Shown: positions 33,552 to 43,317 of the stretch, one piece after another
Layout: each line of letters opens with the position of its first letter
How positions within the stretch are numbered: position 1 is the first letter of the stretch
Source of the DNA: Meridianimaribacter flavus
GTDB lineage: Bacteria > Bacteroidota > Bacteroidia > Flavobacteriales > Flavobacteriaceae
DNA length: 64,000 bases
Assembly (NCBI RefSeq): GCF_004366715.1
Contig: NZ_SOQZ01000001.1
Coordinates: 434,001 to 498,000 of the forward strand
Direction: 5' to 3'
Translations under genes and position numbers: made by a program
The notes under the pieces: model-generated
Database searches by the model: none
The model's input: the letters and a program-made list of their open reading frames with translations, nothing else
What the model was told of the DNA's origin: nothing

Positions 33552-33941
33552 ATGAACAAGTCTATATTAATTACCGCTTCCATATTAGGAATTTTAAGCA
33601 TTGTACTTGGTGCATTTGCAGCACATGGTTTAAAGTCGCTTATTTCTGCCGAAATGATTGATACTTTTGAAACAGGAGTAAAATACCAAATGTATCATGC
33701 TATTCTATTATTGTTTGTAGGAAGTACTACTCTTGTAACCCAAAAGGCTAAGAAAACCATCTTTTATTTGGTGCTTGTAGGAGTGTTGTTTTTTTCAGGT
33801 TCAATTTATGGTTTGGCAACTAATGTATTGTCTTCGTTTGATTTTAAAAGCATAGGGTTTATTACACCAATAGGAGGATTACTACTTATACTTTCATGGG
33901 TTGTTTTGTTGATAAACTTTTTAAAACTTAAAAAGGATTAA
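33552..33941 (+). CDS. DUF423 family membrane protein
   Basis: 129-aa protein with four predicted transmembrane helices. The family signature GAFAAHGLK is near residues 21-29 and the YQMYHAILLLFVG segment follows at about 46-58. Function not established across bacteria. It is divergent from the saccharopine dehydrogenase gene and precedes pckA by 68 nt. Confidence 0.9.
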   Translation: MNKSILITASILGILSIVLGAFAAHGLKSLISAEMIDTFETGVKYQMYHAILLLFVGSTTLVTQKAKKTIFYLVLVGVLFFSGSIYGLATNVLSSFDFKSIGFITPIGGLLLILSWVVLLINFLKLKKD

Positions 33942-33976
33942 AAAGCTATTTTAGTGAGAGTTTTAAAATATTGTTT

Positions 33977-33984
33977 TAGCTTTG
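33977..33984 (+). promoter_or_regulatory. -7 element for pckA
   Basis: TAGCTTTG matches TAnnTTTG, 26 nt upstream of the pckA ATG. Confidence 0.55.
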
Positions 33985-34009
33985 CACAATTAAAACAACA
34001 CAAAAAATT

Positions 34010-35626
34010 ATGGTAAACCATACTCAAACTACGAAATCGATTTCGTTAGAGCAATATGGCATTAAAAATGCAAAAGTAAATTATCAGTTGTCTCCTGACG
34101 AGCTTCAGGATGCGGCAATTTCTAAAAAGCAAGGTGTAGAAACATCTAATGGAACTTTAGCTGTAAACACAGGTGAGTTTACAGGACGATCGCCTCAAGA
34201 CCGTTTTATTGTAAAAGATGCCATTACCGAAGACAAGGTATGGTGGGGAAATATCAATATTCCTTTTGAGTCGGACAAATTCCAAAAACTGTACGATAAG
34301 GTTACTGATTACCTTTCAGAAAAAGAAGTTTTTGTTAGAGATAGCTATGCTTGTGCTGATGACAATTACAAGTTGAATATTCGTGTAATTAATGAATATC
34401 CATGGAGCAATATGTTTGCTTACAACATGTTTTTGCGTCCTACTGAAGCTGAACTAGAAAACTTCTCACCAGAGTGGACTATAGTTAATGCACCTGGTTT
34501 TATGGCAAACCCAGAGGTTGATGGTACACGTCAACACAACTTTGCTATTTTAGACTTCACAAGAAAAATAGCCTTAATAGGAGGAACAGGATATACAGGA
34601 GAGATTAAAAAAGGAATTTTCTCTGCGTTGAATTTTATACTTCCTGTATTTAAAAATACTTTACCAATGCACTGTAGTGCTAATGTTGGAAAAGATGGAG
34701 ATACAGCAATTTTCTTTGGACTGTCAGGTACTGGAAAAACTACACTTTCTACCGATCCTGATAGAAGTTTAATAGGTGATGACGAACATGGTTGGACAAG
34801 TGAAAACACTGTGTTTAACTTTGAAGGTGGTTGCTATGCAAAAGTTATAAACCTTTCTCAAGAGCAAGAACCTGAAATTTTTAATGCTATTAAAAAAGGA
34901 GCTATACTAGAAAATGTGATAATAGATGATAAAGGAGAAGTTGATTTTGCCGACACATCAATTACTCAAAACACACGTGTTAGCTACCCAATCTATCATA
35001 TTGAAAATATTAAAAAGCCATCAATAGGAGAAAACCCAAAAAATATATTCTTCCTTACTGCTGATGCTTTTGGAGTTTTGCCTCCAATTTCTAAATTAAC
35101 ACCAAGTCAGGCAGCATACCATTTCATTTCAGGATATACTGCAAAAGTAGCAGGCACTGAAGCTGGAGTTGTTGAACCTGTACCAAGTTTTTCAGCTTGT
35201 TTTGGAGCGCCTTTTATGCCTTTGCATCCTACTAAATATGCTGAAATGTTAAGCAAAAAGATGAAAGAGTCTGGAGTTAATGTTTGGTTAGTAAACACAG
35301 GTTGGACAGGTGGACCTTATGGTGTTGGTACAAGAATGAAGTTAAAATACACTCGTGCTATGATTAATGCTGTTTTAAATGGTGATTTAGGACTGTATAA
35401 TTATGACGATTACCATATTCACTCAGTATTTGGAGTGGCGCAACCAAGAAGTTGTCCAGGAGTTCCAACAGAGGTATTGAGCCCAAGATCAACTTGGAAC
35501 AATGATGAAGCATACTACACTACAGCATTTAAGTTATCTAACGCTTTTAGGGAAAACTTTAAAAAGTTTGAATCTTATGCAAGTGAAGAAATAAGAAGAG
35601 GTGGGCCACAGCGTTATGCCTTTTAA
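34010..35626 (+). CDS. pckA: phosphoenolpyruvate carboxykinase (ATP)
   Basis: Converts oxaloacetate and ATP to phosphoenolpyruvate, CO2 and ADP at the start of gluconeogenesis. 538 aa with the kinase P-loop FFGLSGTGKTTLSTD near residues 238-252, the metal-binding DDEHGW near 262-267, and the N-terminal substrate region TGRSPQDRFIVKD near 57-69. All are diagnostic of the ATP-dependent type. Monocistronic, with its own -7 element and a bidirectional terminator at 35646-35681. Confidence 0.98.
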   Translation: MVNHTQTTKSISLEQYGIKNAKVNYQLSPDELQDAAISKKQGVETSNGTLAVNTGEFTGRSPQDRFIVKDAITEDKVWWGNINIPFESDKFQKLYDKVTDYLSEKEVFVRDSYACADDNYKLNIRVINEYPWSNMFAYNMFLRPTEAELENFSPEWTIVNAPGFMANPEVDGTRQHNFAILDFTRKIALIGGTGYTGEIKKGIFSALNFILPVFKNTLPMHCSANVGKDGDTAIFFGLSGTGKTTLSTDPDRSLIGDDEHGWTSENTVFNFEGGCYAKVINLSQEQEPEIFNAIKKGAILENVIIDDKGEVDFADTSITQNTRVSYPIYHIENIKKPSIGENPKNIFFLTADAFGVLPPISKLTPSQAAYHFISGYTAKVAGTEAGVVEPVPSFSACFGAPFMPLHPTKYAEMLSKKMKESGVNVWLVNTGWTGGPYGVGTRMKLKYTRAMINAVLNGDLGLYNYDDYHIHSVFGVAQPRSCPGVPTEVLSPRSTWNNDEAYYTTAFKLSNAFRENFKKFESYASEEIRRGGPQRYAF

Positions 35627-35645
35627 TTAATCAAGGCTAATTCAT

Positions 35646-35681
35646 AAAAAAAGCGATTCAATTTTGAATCGCTTTTTTTTA
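35646..35681. terminator. bidirectional terminator between pckA and hemD
   Basis: GCGATTCAA (35653-35661) pairs with TTGAATCGC (35664-35672), flanked by an A-tract to the left and eight T to the right. Serves convergent genes. Confidence 0.88.
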
Positions 35682-35698
35682 TGTTATGTGTAAGAAAT

Positions 35699-36448
35699 TT
35701 ATTTTCCTTTATTAGCCTGAGTAATATACTTTTCTAACGCCATCGTCATTGAAGGTGTTTCAGGAGTTGGAGCTGCAATATCAACTCTTAATCCATGAGA
35801 CTCAACAGCTTTAATAGTAGTGTTTCCAAAAACAGCTATACGTGTATTGTTTTGTTTGAACTCTGGGAAATTGTGGAATAAAGATTCAATACCAGAAGGA
35901 CTAAAAAATACTAAAATGTCATAGTAAACATCAGCTAAATCAGATAAATCACTAATTACTGTTTTGTAAAAAACAGCTTCTTTCCATTTTACCTTTAACC
36001 CATTTAAAGTTTCAGGAACTTCAGGTTTTAATTTGTCGGTAGTAGGTAGTAAAAAGCTTTCGTCCTTATACTTTTTGATAAGTGGAGATAAATCTTGGAA
36101 GGTACGTTTACCAACATATATTTTACGCTTTCTATACACTACGTATTTTTGAAGGTAAAATGCAACCGCTTCAGACTGACAAAAATATTTCATCGTATCT
36201 GGAACTTTAAAACGCATTTCTTCAGCTACTCTAAAAAAGTGGTCCACAGAATTTCTACTAGTAAGTATAATTGCTGTGTACTGGCTTAAGTCTACTTTTT
36301 GTTGTCTAATCTCTTTAGCAGGAACACCTTCTACATGTATAAAAGGTCTAAAGTCAATCTTAACTTTCTGCTTTTCTTGAAGATCAAAGTAAGGCGAATT
36401 TTCTATTTTAGGCTCGGGCTGTGACACTAAAATTGTTTTCACTTTCAT
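35699..36448 (-). CDS. hemD: uroporphyrinogen-III synthase
   Basis: 249-aa two-lobed enzyme of tetrapyrrole (heme) biosynthesis that cyclises hydroxymethylbilane. The family is weakly conserved; seen here are VKTILVSQPEPK at the N-terminus, YTAIILTSRNSVDHFF near residues 58-73 and the second-lobe YDILVFFSPSGIESLFHNF with FGNTTIKAVESHG. The 18-nt spacing to the upstream DUF4271 gene suggests one transcript, an arrangement I recall from other flavobacteria. Confidence 0.85.
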   Translation of the reverse strand: MKVKTILVSQPEPKIENSPYFDLQEKQKVKIDFRPFIHVEGVPAKEIRQQKVDLSQYTAIILTSRNSVDHFFRVAEEMRFKVPDTMKYFCQSEAVAFYLQKYVVYRKRKIYVGKRTFQDLSPLIKKYKDESFLLPTTDKLKPEVPETLNGLKVKWKEAVFYKTVISDLSDLADVYYDILVFFSPSGIESLFHNFPEFKQNNTRIAVFGNTTIKAVESHGLRVDIAAPTPETPSMTMALEKYITQANKGK

Positions 36449-36466
36449 AGGCTCTAGTTATAGTTT

Positions 36467-37120
36467 TTAAGCGTTATAATCTGTAATTAACTTATACAAA
36501 ATTAGATAAGGTCCAATTTCGAGTGCGCAAAGATACAAAATAAAATAGAATAAGTTATCAAATATCAACTTTTGATGTTTTTTAAATGAAGTTATAAATC
36601 CAATTAAATTAATCAATAAAACAAGACCAATAACTGTGTAAATTAAAGGTTTTGAAGGTGTTATGCTATATATGAGTAAAATGTTTATTGGTAAGAGTAC
36701 AAAGCCACTATAATTTAAATAGCTGGTTTTCTGAAATAAATATGCATCAATCAATTCGTCTATTTCAAACAAACTTGCTAATAGTCGTTCTAAGAGCACT
36801 TTTATAAGTATGAGAGCTCCAATTGCAAAAAGAACTTTAACAAATAGTGTAAGATCAAATTCTGAAGGTAAAACAAGTTCAGAGTAAGCTATAAACGAAA
36901 ATATTGATACTGAAATGAGTAGGTTTAAAAACATTAAAGTGTCAAACCCATCAATAAATTTTTGGTCTCTAGAGTAGATTTTTAAATACTTGGAGTTACC
37001 TATAACTAAGAGAAAATCTTTAAATCTGTTTTCAAACAAAAACTTTGACAGGGTTACCAATACCAAACCCAATACAATGAATATTGTAAACCATTCATTT
37101 GAAACTACCTCTCTTAACAT
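36467..37120 (-). CDS. DUF4271 membrane protein
   Basis: 217-aa protein with five to six predicted transmembrane helices; the KFLFENRFKDF and RDQKFIDGFDTL segments fit DUF4271. It precedes hemD by 18 nt on the same strand. No function is established; a link to heme synthesis rests only on position. Confidence 0.85.
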   Translation of the reverse strand: MLREVVSNEWFTIFIVLGLVLVTLSKFLFENRFKDFLLVIGNSKYLKIYSRDQKFIDGFDTLMFLNLLISVSIFSFIAYSELVLPSEFDLTLFVKVLFAIGALILIKVLLERLLASLFEIDELIDAYLFQKTSYLNYSGFVLLPINILLIYSITPSKPLIYTVIGLVLLINLIGFITSFKKHQKLIFDNLFYFILYLCALEIGPYLILYKLITDYNA

Positions 37121-37201
37121 GATGCTAAATTATAAAGAAATTTTCACCTGTTTAACTTTTATTTAAGCTCATTTCAATAAACTTTATACTTCAAAAAAAC
37201 T

Positions 37202-37209
37202 TACTTTTG
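37202..37209 (+). promoter_or_regulatory. -7 element for the glycosyltransferase operon
   Basis: TACTTTTG matches TAnnTTTG and lies 15 nt before the ATG at 37225, which argues against an in-frame start at 37207. Confidence 0.55.
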
Positions 37210-37224
37210 CTAAAATTTGGTAAA

Positions 37225-37950
37225 ATGAAGGATGCAATTGTCATCATACCTACTTACAATGAAATAGAGAACATTGAAGCTATAGTGAGAGCTGTTTTTG
37301 CTCAAGACAAAGCATTTGATGTTTTAGTGGTTGACGATAATTCACCAGATTTAACTGCACTTAAGGTTAAAGAGCTTCAAAAGGAATTTGATACCCAGCT
37401 TTTTTTACTTCAAAGAAAGGAAAAGACAGGGTTAGGAACAGCTTATATTGCTGGATTTAAATGGTGTTTAGAAAGAGAATATGAATATATTTTTGAAATG
37501 GATGCCGATTTTTCTCATAATCCTGATGATTTGATGAGGTTGTATACTACTTGCGCAATACAAGGTGCTGATATGGCAATAGGCTCAAGGTATATTAATA
37601 ATACTGTTAATGTGGTTGATTGGGATATGAAGCGATTATTGTTATCTTACTTTGCATCTAAATATGTAAAGTTTATAACTCGAATGAAAATTGCAGATAC
37701 AACAGCTGGTTTTGTATGCTACAAAAGACAAGTGTTAGAGACTATTAATCTAGATACAATTAAGTTTGTGGGTTATGCGTTTCAAATAGAAATGAAGTTT
37801 AAGGCTTATTTAAAGCAATTTAAAATTGTTGAAGTTCCTGTCATTTTTACCGATAGAGCTAAAGGAAAATCAAAAATGAGTGGAGGTATTATTTCCGAAG
37901 CTATTTTTGGAGTGTTGAATATGAAATTTAAAAGTCTATTTGCTAAGTAA
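37225..37950 (+). CDS. family 2 glycosyltransferase, polyprenol-phosphate mannosyltransferase-like
   Basis: 241-aa GT-A fold enzyme. Seen: IIPTYNEIENIE near residues 6-17, VVDDNSPDLT near 34-43 and the metal-binding EMDADFSHNPDD near 86-97. These match dolichol/polyprenol monophosphomannose synthase-type enzymes. The membrane-anchor C-terminus of some relatives is absent. The start at 37225 fits the promoter at 37202. One base separates its stop from the dihydroorotase ATG, so they are co-transcribed with the DUF4296 lipoprotein. Confidence 0.9.
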   Translation: MKDAIVIIPTYNEIENIEAIVRAVFAQDKAFDVLVVDDNSPDLTALKVKELQKEFDTQLFLLQRKEKTGLGTAYIAGFKWCLEREYEYIFEMDADFSHNPDDLMRLYTTCAIQGADMAIGSRYINNTVNVVDWDMKRLLLSYFASKYVKFITRMKIADTTAGFVCYKRQVLETINLDTIKFVGYAFQIEMKFKAYLKQFKIVEVPVIFTDRAKGKSKMSGGIISEAIFGVLNMKFKSLFAK

Positions 37951-37951
37951 C

Positions 37952-39298
37952 ATGAAAGCAAAAACTATTCTTATTAAAAATGCCAAAGTTATAAACGAAG
38001 GCAAAGTTAAAGAAGGTGATATCCTTATTGAAGGCGAGTATATTAAAGAAGTTGCCGACTCAATAAGTGCTAAATCATCTGATGTTGTGGTAATTGATGT
38101 TGAAGGAAACTATGTGTTACCTGGTGTTATTGACGATCAAGTGCATTTTAGAGAACCAGGACTTACCCATAAAGCCGATATAGGCACAGAATCTAAAGCT
38201 GCTATAGCTGGAGGTATTACCTCTTTTATAGAAATGCCAAATACAGTACCGCAAACCACTACTATTGAAAAACTAGAAGAAAAGTTTGAGATAGCTTCCA
38301 AAACATCATACGCTAATTATTCGTTTATGTTTGGTGGAACCAATGATAACTTGGAAGAAATTTTAAAGGTTGACGAAAAAAACGTAGCAGCACTTAAATT
38401 GTTTTTAGGATCTTCAACAGGAAATATGCTAGTTGATAATCCTGAGGTGCTCGAAAAAATATTCAGTAGTACCAATTTGTTGATTGCTGTTCACTGTGAA
38501 GATGAGGCAACTATTAGAGCTAACATGGAAGAATTCACCAGCAAGTATGGTGAGGATATCCCAATTGAAAACCATCCTATCATTCGTAGTGAAGAAGCCT
38601 GTTATTTATCCTCTTCAAAAGCTATAGAACTTGCTAAAAAAACAGGAGCTAGGTTGCATGTATTCCATTTGTCAACTGCTAAGGAAACTAAACTGTTTTC
38701 AAACAAAATTCCTTTAAAAGATAAAAAAATTACTGCCGAAGTTTGTATACATCACTTATGGTTTAGTGATGAAGATTATAGCAAAAAAGGAACGCTAATT
38801 AAATGGAATCCTGCTGTAAAAACTGCACACGATAGAGACGAACTTTGGAAAGCATTGTTAGACAACAGAATTGATGTTGTTGCTACTGACCATGCACCTC
38901 ATACTCTAGAGGAGAAAAAGAATGTATATACAAAAGCACCATCTGGCGGACCATTAGTACAGCATGCACTTGTGGCAATGATGGAGTCTTACCATAGAGG
39001 AAGAATTTCCTTAGAAAAAATGGTGGAAAAGATGTGTCATAATCCTGCGATATTATTTCAAATAGAAAAACGAGGTTTTATAAGAGAAGGGTATTTTGCC
39101 GATTTAGTTGTAGTAGATGCCAATAGCCCTTGGACAGTAAACAAAGACAATATATTATATAAATGCGGATGGTCGCCTTTTGAGGGAACTACCTTTAAGT
39201 CTAGAGTAACACATACATTTTTAAATGGTACTTTAGTGTATAATAATTTTAAATTCCTTAACGGAAATGCTGCCAAACGACTAACATTCGATAGATGA
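37952..39298 (+). CDS. pyrC: dihydroorotase
   Basis: Zinc amidohydrolase interconverting carbamoyl-aspartate and dihydroorotate in pyrimidine synthesis. 448 aa. Metal-binding DDQVHFREPG near residues 60-69, MPNTVPQTTT, KLFLGSSTGN near 147-156, and DVVATDHAPHTLEEK near 306-320. In this family the usual first motif is DxHxH; here it is DDQVHF, a variant I recall in flavobacterial dihydroorotases, so a class-I or related type is likely. Overlaps the following DUF4296 gene by 4 nt. Confidence 0.9.
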   Translation: MKAKTILIKNAKVINEGKVKEGDILIEGEYIKEVADSISAKSSDVVVIDVEGNYVLPGVIDDQVHFREPGLTHKADIGTESKAAIAGGITSFIEMPNTVPQTTTIEKLEEKFEIASKTSYANYSFMFGGTNDNLEEILKVDEKNVAALKLFLGSSTGNMLVDNPEVLEKIFSSTNLLIAVHCEDEATIRANMEEFTSKYGEDIPIENHPIIRSEEACYLSSSKAIELAKKTGARLHVFHLSTAKETKLFSNKIPLKDKKITAEVCIHHLWFSDEDYSKKGTLIKWNPAVKTAHDRDELWKALLDNRIDVVATDHAPHTLEEKKNVYTKAPSGGPLVQHALVAMMESYHRGRISLEKMVEKMCHNPAILFQIEKRGFIREGYFADLVVVDANSPWTVNKDNILYKCGWSPFEGTTFKSRVTHTFLNGTLVYNNFKFLNGNAAKRLTFDR

Positions 39299-39750
39299 AA
39301 AAAATAGTAACACTTGTTTGTATCATAGCGTTGTTTTTAGGTTGCGATAAAACGCAAAAACCTAAAAAACCAAGTAATCTTATACCAAAAGATAAGATGG
39401 AGCAAGTGTTATATGATACTTATTTAATGAATGCTGCTAAAGGCATTAAAAAGCAACAACTTGAAAATTATGGTATTAATCCTGAAGGATATATATTTAA
39501 AAAGTATAGCATAGACAGTCTTCAATTTGCATTAAGTAATGAGTATTATGCATACGATTCTAAAGACTATGCTGAAATGATAGAATCTGTTAAAGAACGT
39601 CTTAGCAGAGAAAAAGAAACTTACGAAAAACTAAAAGAAGAGGAAGAAGAGGATAGAAATAAAAAAAGAGATTCAATAAAAAAATTATCTGATTCTATTA
39701 AAAGAGAAACCAAAAGATTAAAGGATAAAAACTTTGGCGCTCGAGATTAA
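39295..39750 (+). CDS. DUF4296 lipoprotein
   Basis: 151-aa lipoprotein: signal MKKIVTLVCIIALFLGC with lipobox Cys at residue 17, followed by the DUF4296 region (LIPKDKMEQVLYDTYLMNAA near residues 29-48, and FALSNEYYAYDSKDY). The C-terminus is a highly charged helix rich in Lys and Glu, probably coiled. Function unknown. Starts inside the dihydroorotase stop (ATGA) and converges on the epimerase gene. Confidence 0.88.
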   Translation: MKKIVTLVCIIALFLGCDKTQKPKKPSNLIPKDKMEQVLYDTYLMNAAKGIKKQQLENYGINPEGYIFKKYSIDSLQFALSNEYYAYDSKDYAEMIESVKERLSREKETYEKLKEEEEEDRNKKRDSIKKLSDSIKRETKRLKDKNFGARD

Positions 39751-40769
39751 TCTTTTTTAATATCTTCTAAAAAGAGTTTGCTCGTCTTTTCTATAACTTC
39801 ATCAATTGGTGTAAACTGAAAGTCTAACGCGTTTTTTATTTTAGAATTATCATATAAAGTTCTTTGTCTTGCCGATTTTGCAGTATGTTTTGACAACTGT
39901 CTTCGTTTGCCTGTAAGTTTATGTCGAAGCCAATCCAATCGCCAACCTAGTTCCAATAAAAAAGTATTGGCTTTTTTCTTTGTAGGTTCAACCTTTAAAG
40001 CGTTGGCAACTTTATAAATAAAGTTCTTAAATGTAAGATTATCTGAAACAAGAATAAAACCCTCATTTTTTAAGTTACTTTCCATAAGTTGTTGCATAAC
40101 ACTTGCAACATCCCAAACACCAACATAACCAGTGCTTCCGTTAGTGTAGTAAGGAACACCTTTGTAAATCAAACGAATTAAACTGCTACTGCCAGCACCT
40201 TTCCAAAAGCCTGGACCAACTATTATTCCAGGATTAACAATTACTGCATCAACACCTTCTTGAGTGCCTCTCCATACTTCAATTTCGGCACCATATTTAG
40301 TAATAGCATAAACGCTGTTGTCGTCTTCAGTATTCCAATGGGTGTTTTCTGTAATTAATTTCTCAGAATTTGTATGATGTCCTATAGCAGCAATAGAGCT
40401 TATATAACACAGCTTTTTTATATTATGAGAAACACAAAGGTTAACAATGTTAGCGGTACCTTCAATATTTATTTTTCGGAGTTGATGGTATTTATCCGGT
40501 TCAAATGATACAAATGCAGCACAATGGTAAACATGTGTTACCTTCTCAAAGGCATTGGTTAAAGCAGTAATATCTGTAAGGTTGGCTTCAATCCATTCAA
40601 TGGAGTTAAAAAGAGATTCAGAATGTTCAGTATAATAAGAAAACACTTTTTTTACAGTATCTAGTTTGTGTTCACGTCTATAAATTGCACGAACCTTCTT
40701 ATTATTACTCGCAAGATTATAAAGTAAATGCGAACCAACTAAACCTGTACCTCCTGTAACTAAAATCAT
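39747..40769 (-). CDS. NAD-dependent epimerase/dehydratase family protein
   Basis: 340-aa extended short-chain dehydrogenase: Rossmann loop TGGTGLVGSHLLYNL near residues 5-19, the YAITKYGAE motif near residues 154-162 carrying the catalytic Tyr and Lys, and NPGIIVGPG near 177-185. It could act on nucleotide sugars or on steroid/isoprenoid-like substrates; the sequence does not say which. The 3' end overlaps that of the convergent DUF4296 gene by 4 nt. Confidence 0.9.
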   Translation of the reverse strand: MILVTGGTGLVGSHLLYNLASNNKKVRAIYRREHKLDTVKKVFSYYTEHSESLFNSIEWIEANLTDITALTNAFEKVTHVYHCAAFVSFEPDKYHQLRKINIEGTANIVNLCVSHNIKKLCYISSIAAIGHHTNSEKLITENTHWNTEDDNSVYAITKYGAEIEVWRGTQEGVDAVIVNPGIIVGPGFWKGAGSSSLIRLIYKGVPYYTNGSTGYVGVWDVASVMQQLMESNLKNEGFILVSDNLTFKNFIYKVANALKVEPTKKKANTFLLELGWRLDWLRHKLTGKRRQLSKHTAKSARQRTLYDNSKIKNALDFQFTPIDEVIEKTSKLFLEDIKKD

Positions 40770-40822
40770 AAAACTAAAGTAAAGAATTATTCATAAAGGG
40801 ATAAGAATTCTACATTGATTTT

Positions 40823-40830
40823 TATCTTTG
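40823..40830 (+). promoter_or_regulatory. -7 element for tyrS
   Basis: TATCTTTG matches TAnnTTTG, 23 nt upstream of the ATG at 40853. Confidence 0.55.
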
Positions 40831-40852
40831 CGGAACTAAAAATAAATTGAAT

Positions 40853-42160
40853 ATGTCTAAATCATTGGTAGAAGAATTACGCTGGAGAGGTATGGTACAC
40901 GATATTATGCCTGGAACCGAAGAACAACTTGATAAGGAAATGACAACTGCTTATATAGGTTTTGATCCAACTTCAGATTCTTTACACATTGGGAGTTTGG
41001 TTCCAATTATTTTACTGGTACATCTTGAGCGATTTGGTCATAAGCCTATTGCTTTGGTTGGTGGAGCTACAGGAATGATTGGAGATCCATCAGGTAAGAG
41101 TGATGAACGAAACTTATTAGACGAAGCAACACTTAATCATAATGTACAAGGTATAAAAAATGTACTGTCAAGGTTTTTAGATTTTAATTCTAAAGCAGCT
41201 AATGCGCCTTTATTAGTTAATAATTATGATTGGATGAAAGACTTTTCTTTTATCGATTTCGCAAGAGATGTAGGTAAACGTATAACCGTTAACTACATGA
41301 TGGCAAAAGACTCTGTAAAAAAGCGTTTTTCTGGAGAAGAAGGTAGTGTTGGTATGTCGTTTACTGAGTTTACTTATCAATTAATTCAAGGTTACGATTT
41401 TTACCATTTATATAAAACTCATAATTGCTTATTACAAATGGGAGGAAGCGATCAATGGGGAAATATTACCACAGGAACTGAATTAGTAAGACGTATGAAT
41501 GTTGGCGAAGAGGCTAAAGCTTACGCAATGACCTGTCCGTTGATTACAAAAGCTGATGGTTCTAAATTTGGAAAAAGTGAAGGTGGTAACGTTTGGTTAG
41601 ACGCCGATAAAACTTCGGTTTACAAGTTTTACCAGTTTTGGGTGAATACCACTGATGAAGATGCTGAAAAGTATATTAAAATCTTTACGTTTTTAGATAA
41701 AGAAACAATTGAGAGTATAGTTGCTTCTCATAAAGAAGCACCTCACCAAAGACTACTTCAAAAACGATTAGCAGAAGAAGTAACAACCTTTGTGCATAGC
41801 AAAGAAGACTTTTTAACTGCTGAAAAAGCGTCAAACATCTTGTTTAGTAAAACTTTTAAAGATGATATTAAAACACTAGACGAAAAAACATTTTTAGATG
41901 TGTTTGAAGGTGTTCCGCAAGCGGAAGTGTCTAAAGCAGATTTTGAAGGAGGTTTTGATATGATTGCTGCATTATCAGCCAAAACAAGCTTTTTGAATTC
42001 TAATGGTGAAGCCATTAGAGCATTAAAAGAAAATTCAGTGTCAGTTAACAAAGAAAAAGTAACAAAAGACTATCAGTTAACTGATGAAGACCTAATAAAT
42101 GGTAGCTATATCATTATCAATAAAGGAAAGAAAAACACTTACATTATAAAAGTTGTATAA
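40853..42160 (+). CDS. tyrS: tyrosyl-tRNA synthetase
   Basis: Class I synthetase charging tRNA-Tyr. 435 aa from ATG 40853 (a TTG two codons earlier is rejected). Seen: [16 protein letters not shown] (HIGH motif) near residues 36-51, [14 protein letters not shown] near 72-85, [10 protein letters not shown] near 196-205 and the KMSKS-type [11 protein letters not shown] near 238-248; the C-terminal S4 domain starts near residue 370. Complete. Ends at a strong terminator. Confidence 0.97.
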   Translation: MSKSLVEELRWRGMVHDIMPGTEEQLDKEMTTAYIGFDPTSDSLHIGSLVPIILLVHLERFGHKPIALVGGATGMIGDPSGKSDERNLLDEATLNHNVQGIKNVLSRFLDFNSKAANAPLLVNNYDWMKDFSFIDFARDVGKRITVNYMMAKDSVKKRFSGEEGSVGMSFTEFTYQLIQGYDFYHLYKTHNCLLQMGGSDQWGNITTGTELVRRMNVGEEAKAYAMTCPLITKADGSKFGKSEGGNVWLDADKTSVYKFYQFWVNTTDEDAEKYIKIFTFLDKETIESIVASHKEAPHQRLLQKRLAEEVTTFVHSKEDFLTAEKASNILFSKTFKDDIKTLDEKTFLDVFEGVPQAEVSKADFEGGFDMIAALSAKTSFLNSNGEAIRALKENSVSVNKEKVTKDYQLTDEDLINGSYIIINKGKKNTYIIKVV

Positions 42161-42163
42161 AAA

Positions 42164-42190
42164 AAACGCCTGATGAAAATCAGGCGTTTA
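42164..42190 (+). terminator. intrinsic terminator after tyrS
   Basis: 11-bp stem AAACGCCTGAT/ATCAGGCGTTT with a GAAA tetraloop, directly after the stop codon. Confidence 0.85.
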
Positions 42191-42264
42191 CAATAACCAA
42201 CCAACTAAAAAAAATAATCTTGCTTTCTCTTAGCTAGATAATAGTCGTAGTTGATATTATTTCC

Positions 42265-43245
42265 TTACAAAGCCATCAAATTGCAGCCTCTAATATCGCT
42301 GTTGTCAAACCTACCAATAATTTCAAAAGAATTATCGTTGTAAACTTTACCAAGATCTTGAGTTGCTATAAAAGAGCAGCTGTAAATATTTGCTAAATCA
42401 ATAATGTTAATTCCTCCAGTAGTAGACGTACTTGTTATAGTTAAAGGGTCTTCAGTATCTCGTGTTAAAACTTTCATCCAGTTAGGACATTTAAAAATAC
42501 CGTTTCCTTTGGAATATGCTTGACTTAGAAGTTCTGTCATACCATATTCGCTATGAATTTCAGAAACACCAAAACCTTGTTTTAAAATAGTATGAAGTTC
42601 ATCGCGAATCAATTCTTTTCGTCTTCCTTTCATACCACCAGTTTCCATTACAATAGTGTTTTTAAGCTGAAATTGGAACTGTTCCACTAAATCCAATAAT
42701 GCAAACGACACACCAATAAGTAGCACTTTTTTTCCTTCGGAATCTAAAGTAATTAACTTGTTTTTTAATTCGGCCAGATTATGAAGGTAAAACCCACTTT
42801 CTTTATGGTTAGATTGCGCTATTAAGTGCTCAACCATATAAATTAATGACGAGCCATCACGCTCTAAATAACTAGGTAAAAGCGCTAATACCACATAATC
42901 TTCAATAGGTCCGTAAAAGTGATTAAAACCAGTGTTAAAACTGTTTTCGTAAACATCTAAATCACTTACATGATGTTTGCTTGTTATTTGACCTGTTGTT
43001 CCTGAACTTTCAAAAACTTTTTCTATTGCATTAGTTGTACTTAAAATAGGGTGTGTTTTAAAAAATTGAATAGGTAAAAACGGAATGTCTTCAACTTTTT
43101 TTATGTCGCTTGGGTTTTTGTACAACAAATCGCAATATGAACGATATACAGTGTTATTTTCAAATTGAAATTTGAAAATATCTAAAGCAAGAGTATTAAA
43201 ATCTGCTTGTGTAGAACTGTTGAAAATGGAACGTGTATCAATCAT
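42265..43245 (-). CDS. LuxE-like acyl-protein synthetase/acyltransferase
   Basis: 326-aa adenylate-forming-type protein of the LuxE/acyl-protein synthetase family. Seen: IPFLPIQFFKTHPIL near residues 55-69, ESSGTTGQITSKH near 82-94 (the P-loop-like SSGTTG of AMP-forming enzymes) and HSEYGMTELLSQAYS near 230-244. The start at 43245 fits a TACTTTTG element at 43251-43258; an ATG six codons upstream lies beyond that promoter. Relatives activate fatty acids or act in surface polysaccharide assembly. There are no lux genes, so bioluminescence is not implied. It is read alone. Confidence 0.85.
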   Translation of the reverse strand: MIDTRSIFNSSTQADFNTLALDIFKFQFENNTVYRSYCDLLYKNPSDIKKVEDIPFLPIQFFKTHPILSTTNAIEKVFESSGTTGQITSKHHVSDLDVYENSFNTGFNHFYGPIEDYVVLALLPSYLERDGSSLIYMVEHLIAQSNHKESGFYLHNLAELKNKLITLDSEGKKVLLIGVSFALLDLVEQFQFQLKNTIVMETGGMKGRRKELIRDELHTILKQGFGVSEIHSEYGMTELLSQAYSKGNGIFKCPNWMKVLTRDTEDPLTITSTSTTGGINIIDLANIYSCSFIATQDLGKVYNDNSFEIIGRFDNSDIRGCNLMAL

Positions 43246-43250
43246 TTTGG

Positions 43251-43258
43251 CAAAAGTA
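43251..43258 (-). promoter_or_regulatory. -7 element for the LuxE-like gene
   Basis: TACTTTTG on the minus strand, 5 nt before the ATG at 43245, implying a nearly leaderless mRNA. Confidence 0.5.
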
Positions 43259-43267
43259 TGCAAAATA

Positions 43268-43298
43268 AAAAAGCGTCACCAAGTTGATGACGCTTTTT
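43268..43298 (-). terminator. intrinsic terminator after T9SS protein 1
   Basis: AAAAAGCGTCA (43268-43278) pairs with TGACGCTTTTT (43288-43298); on the minus strand it follows the stop at 43318. Confidence 0.85.
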
Positions 43299-43317
43299 AA
43301 ATAGTATAAGGTAAGTT

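Noticed and set aside
42265-43245. Bioluminescence (lux) locus suggested by the LuxE-like protein
   Set aside because: No luciferase subunits or other lux genes are present, and LuxE-like acyl activators occur in other pathways.
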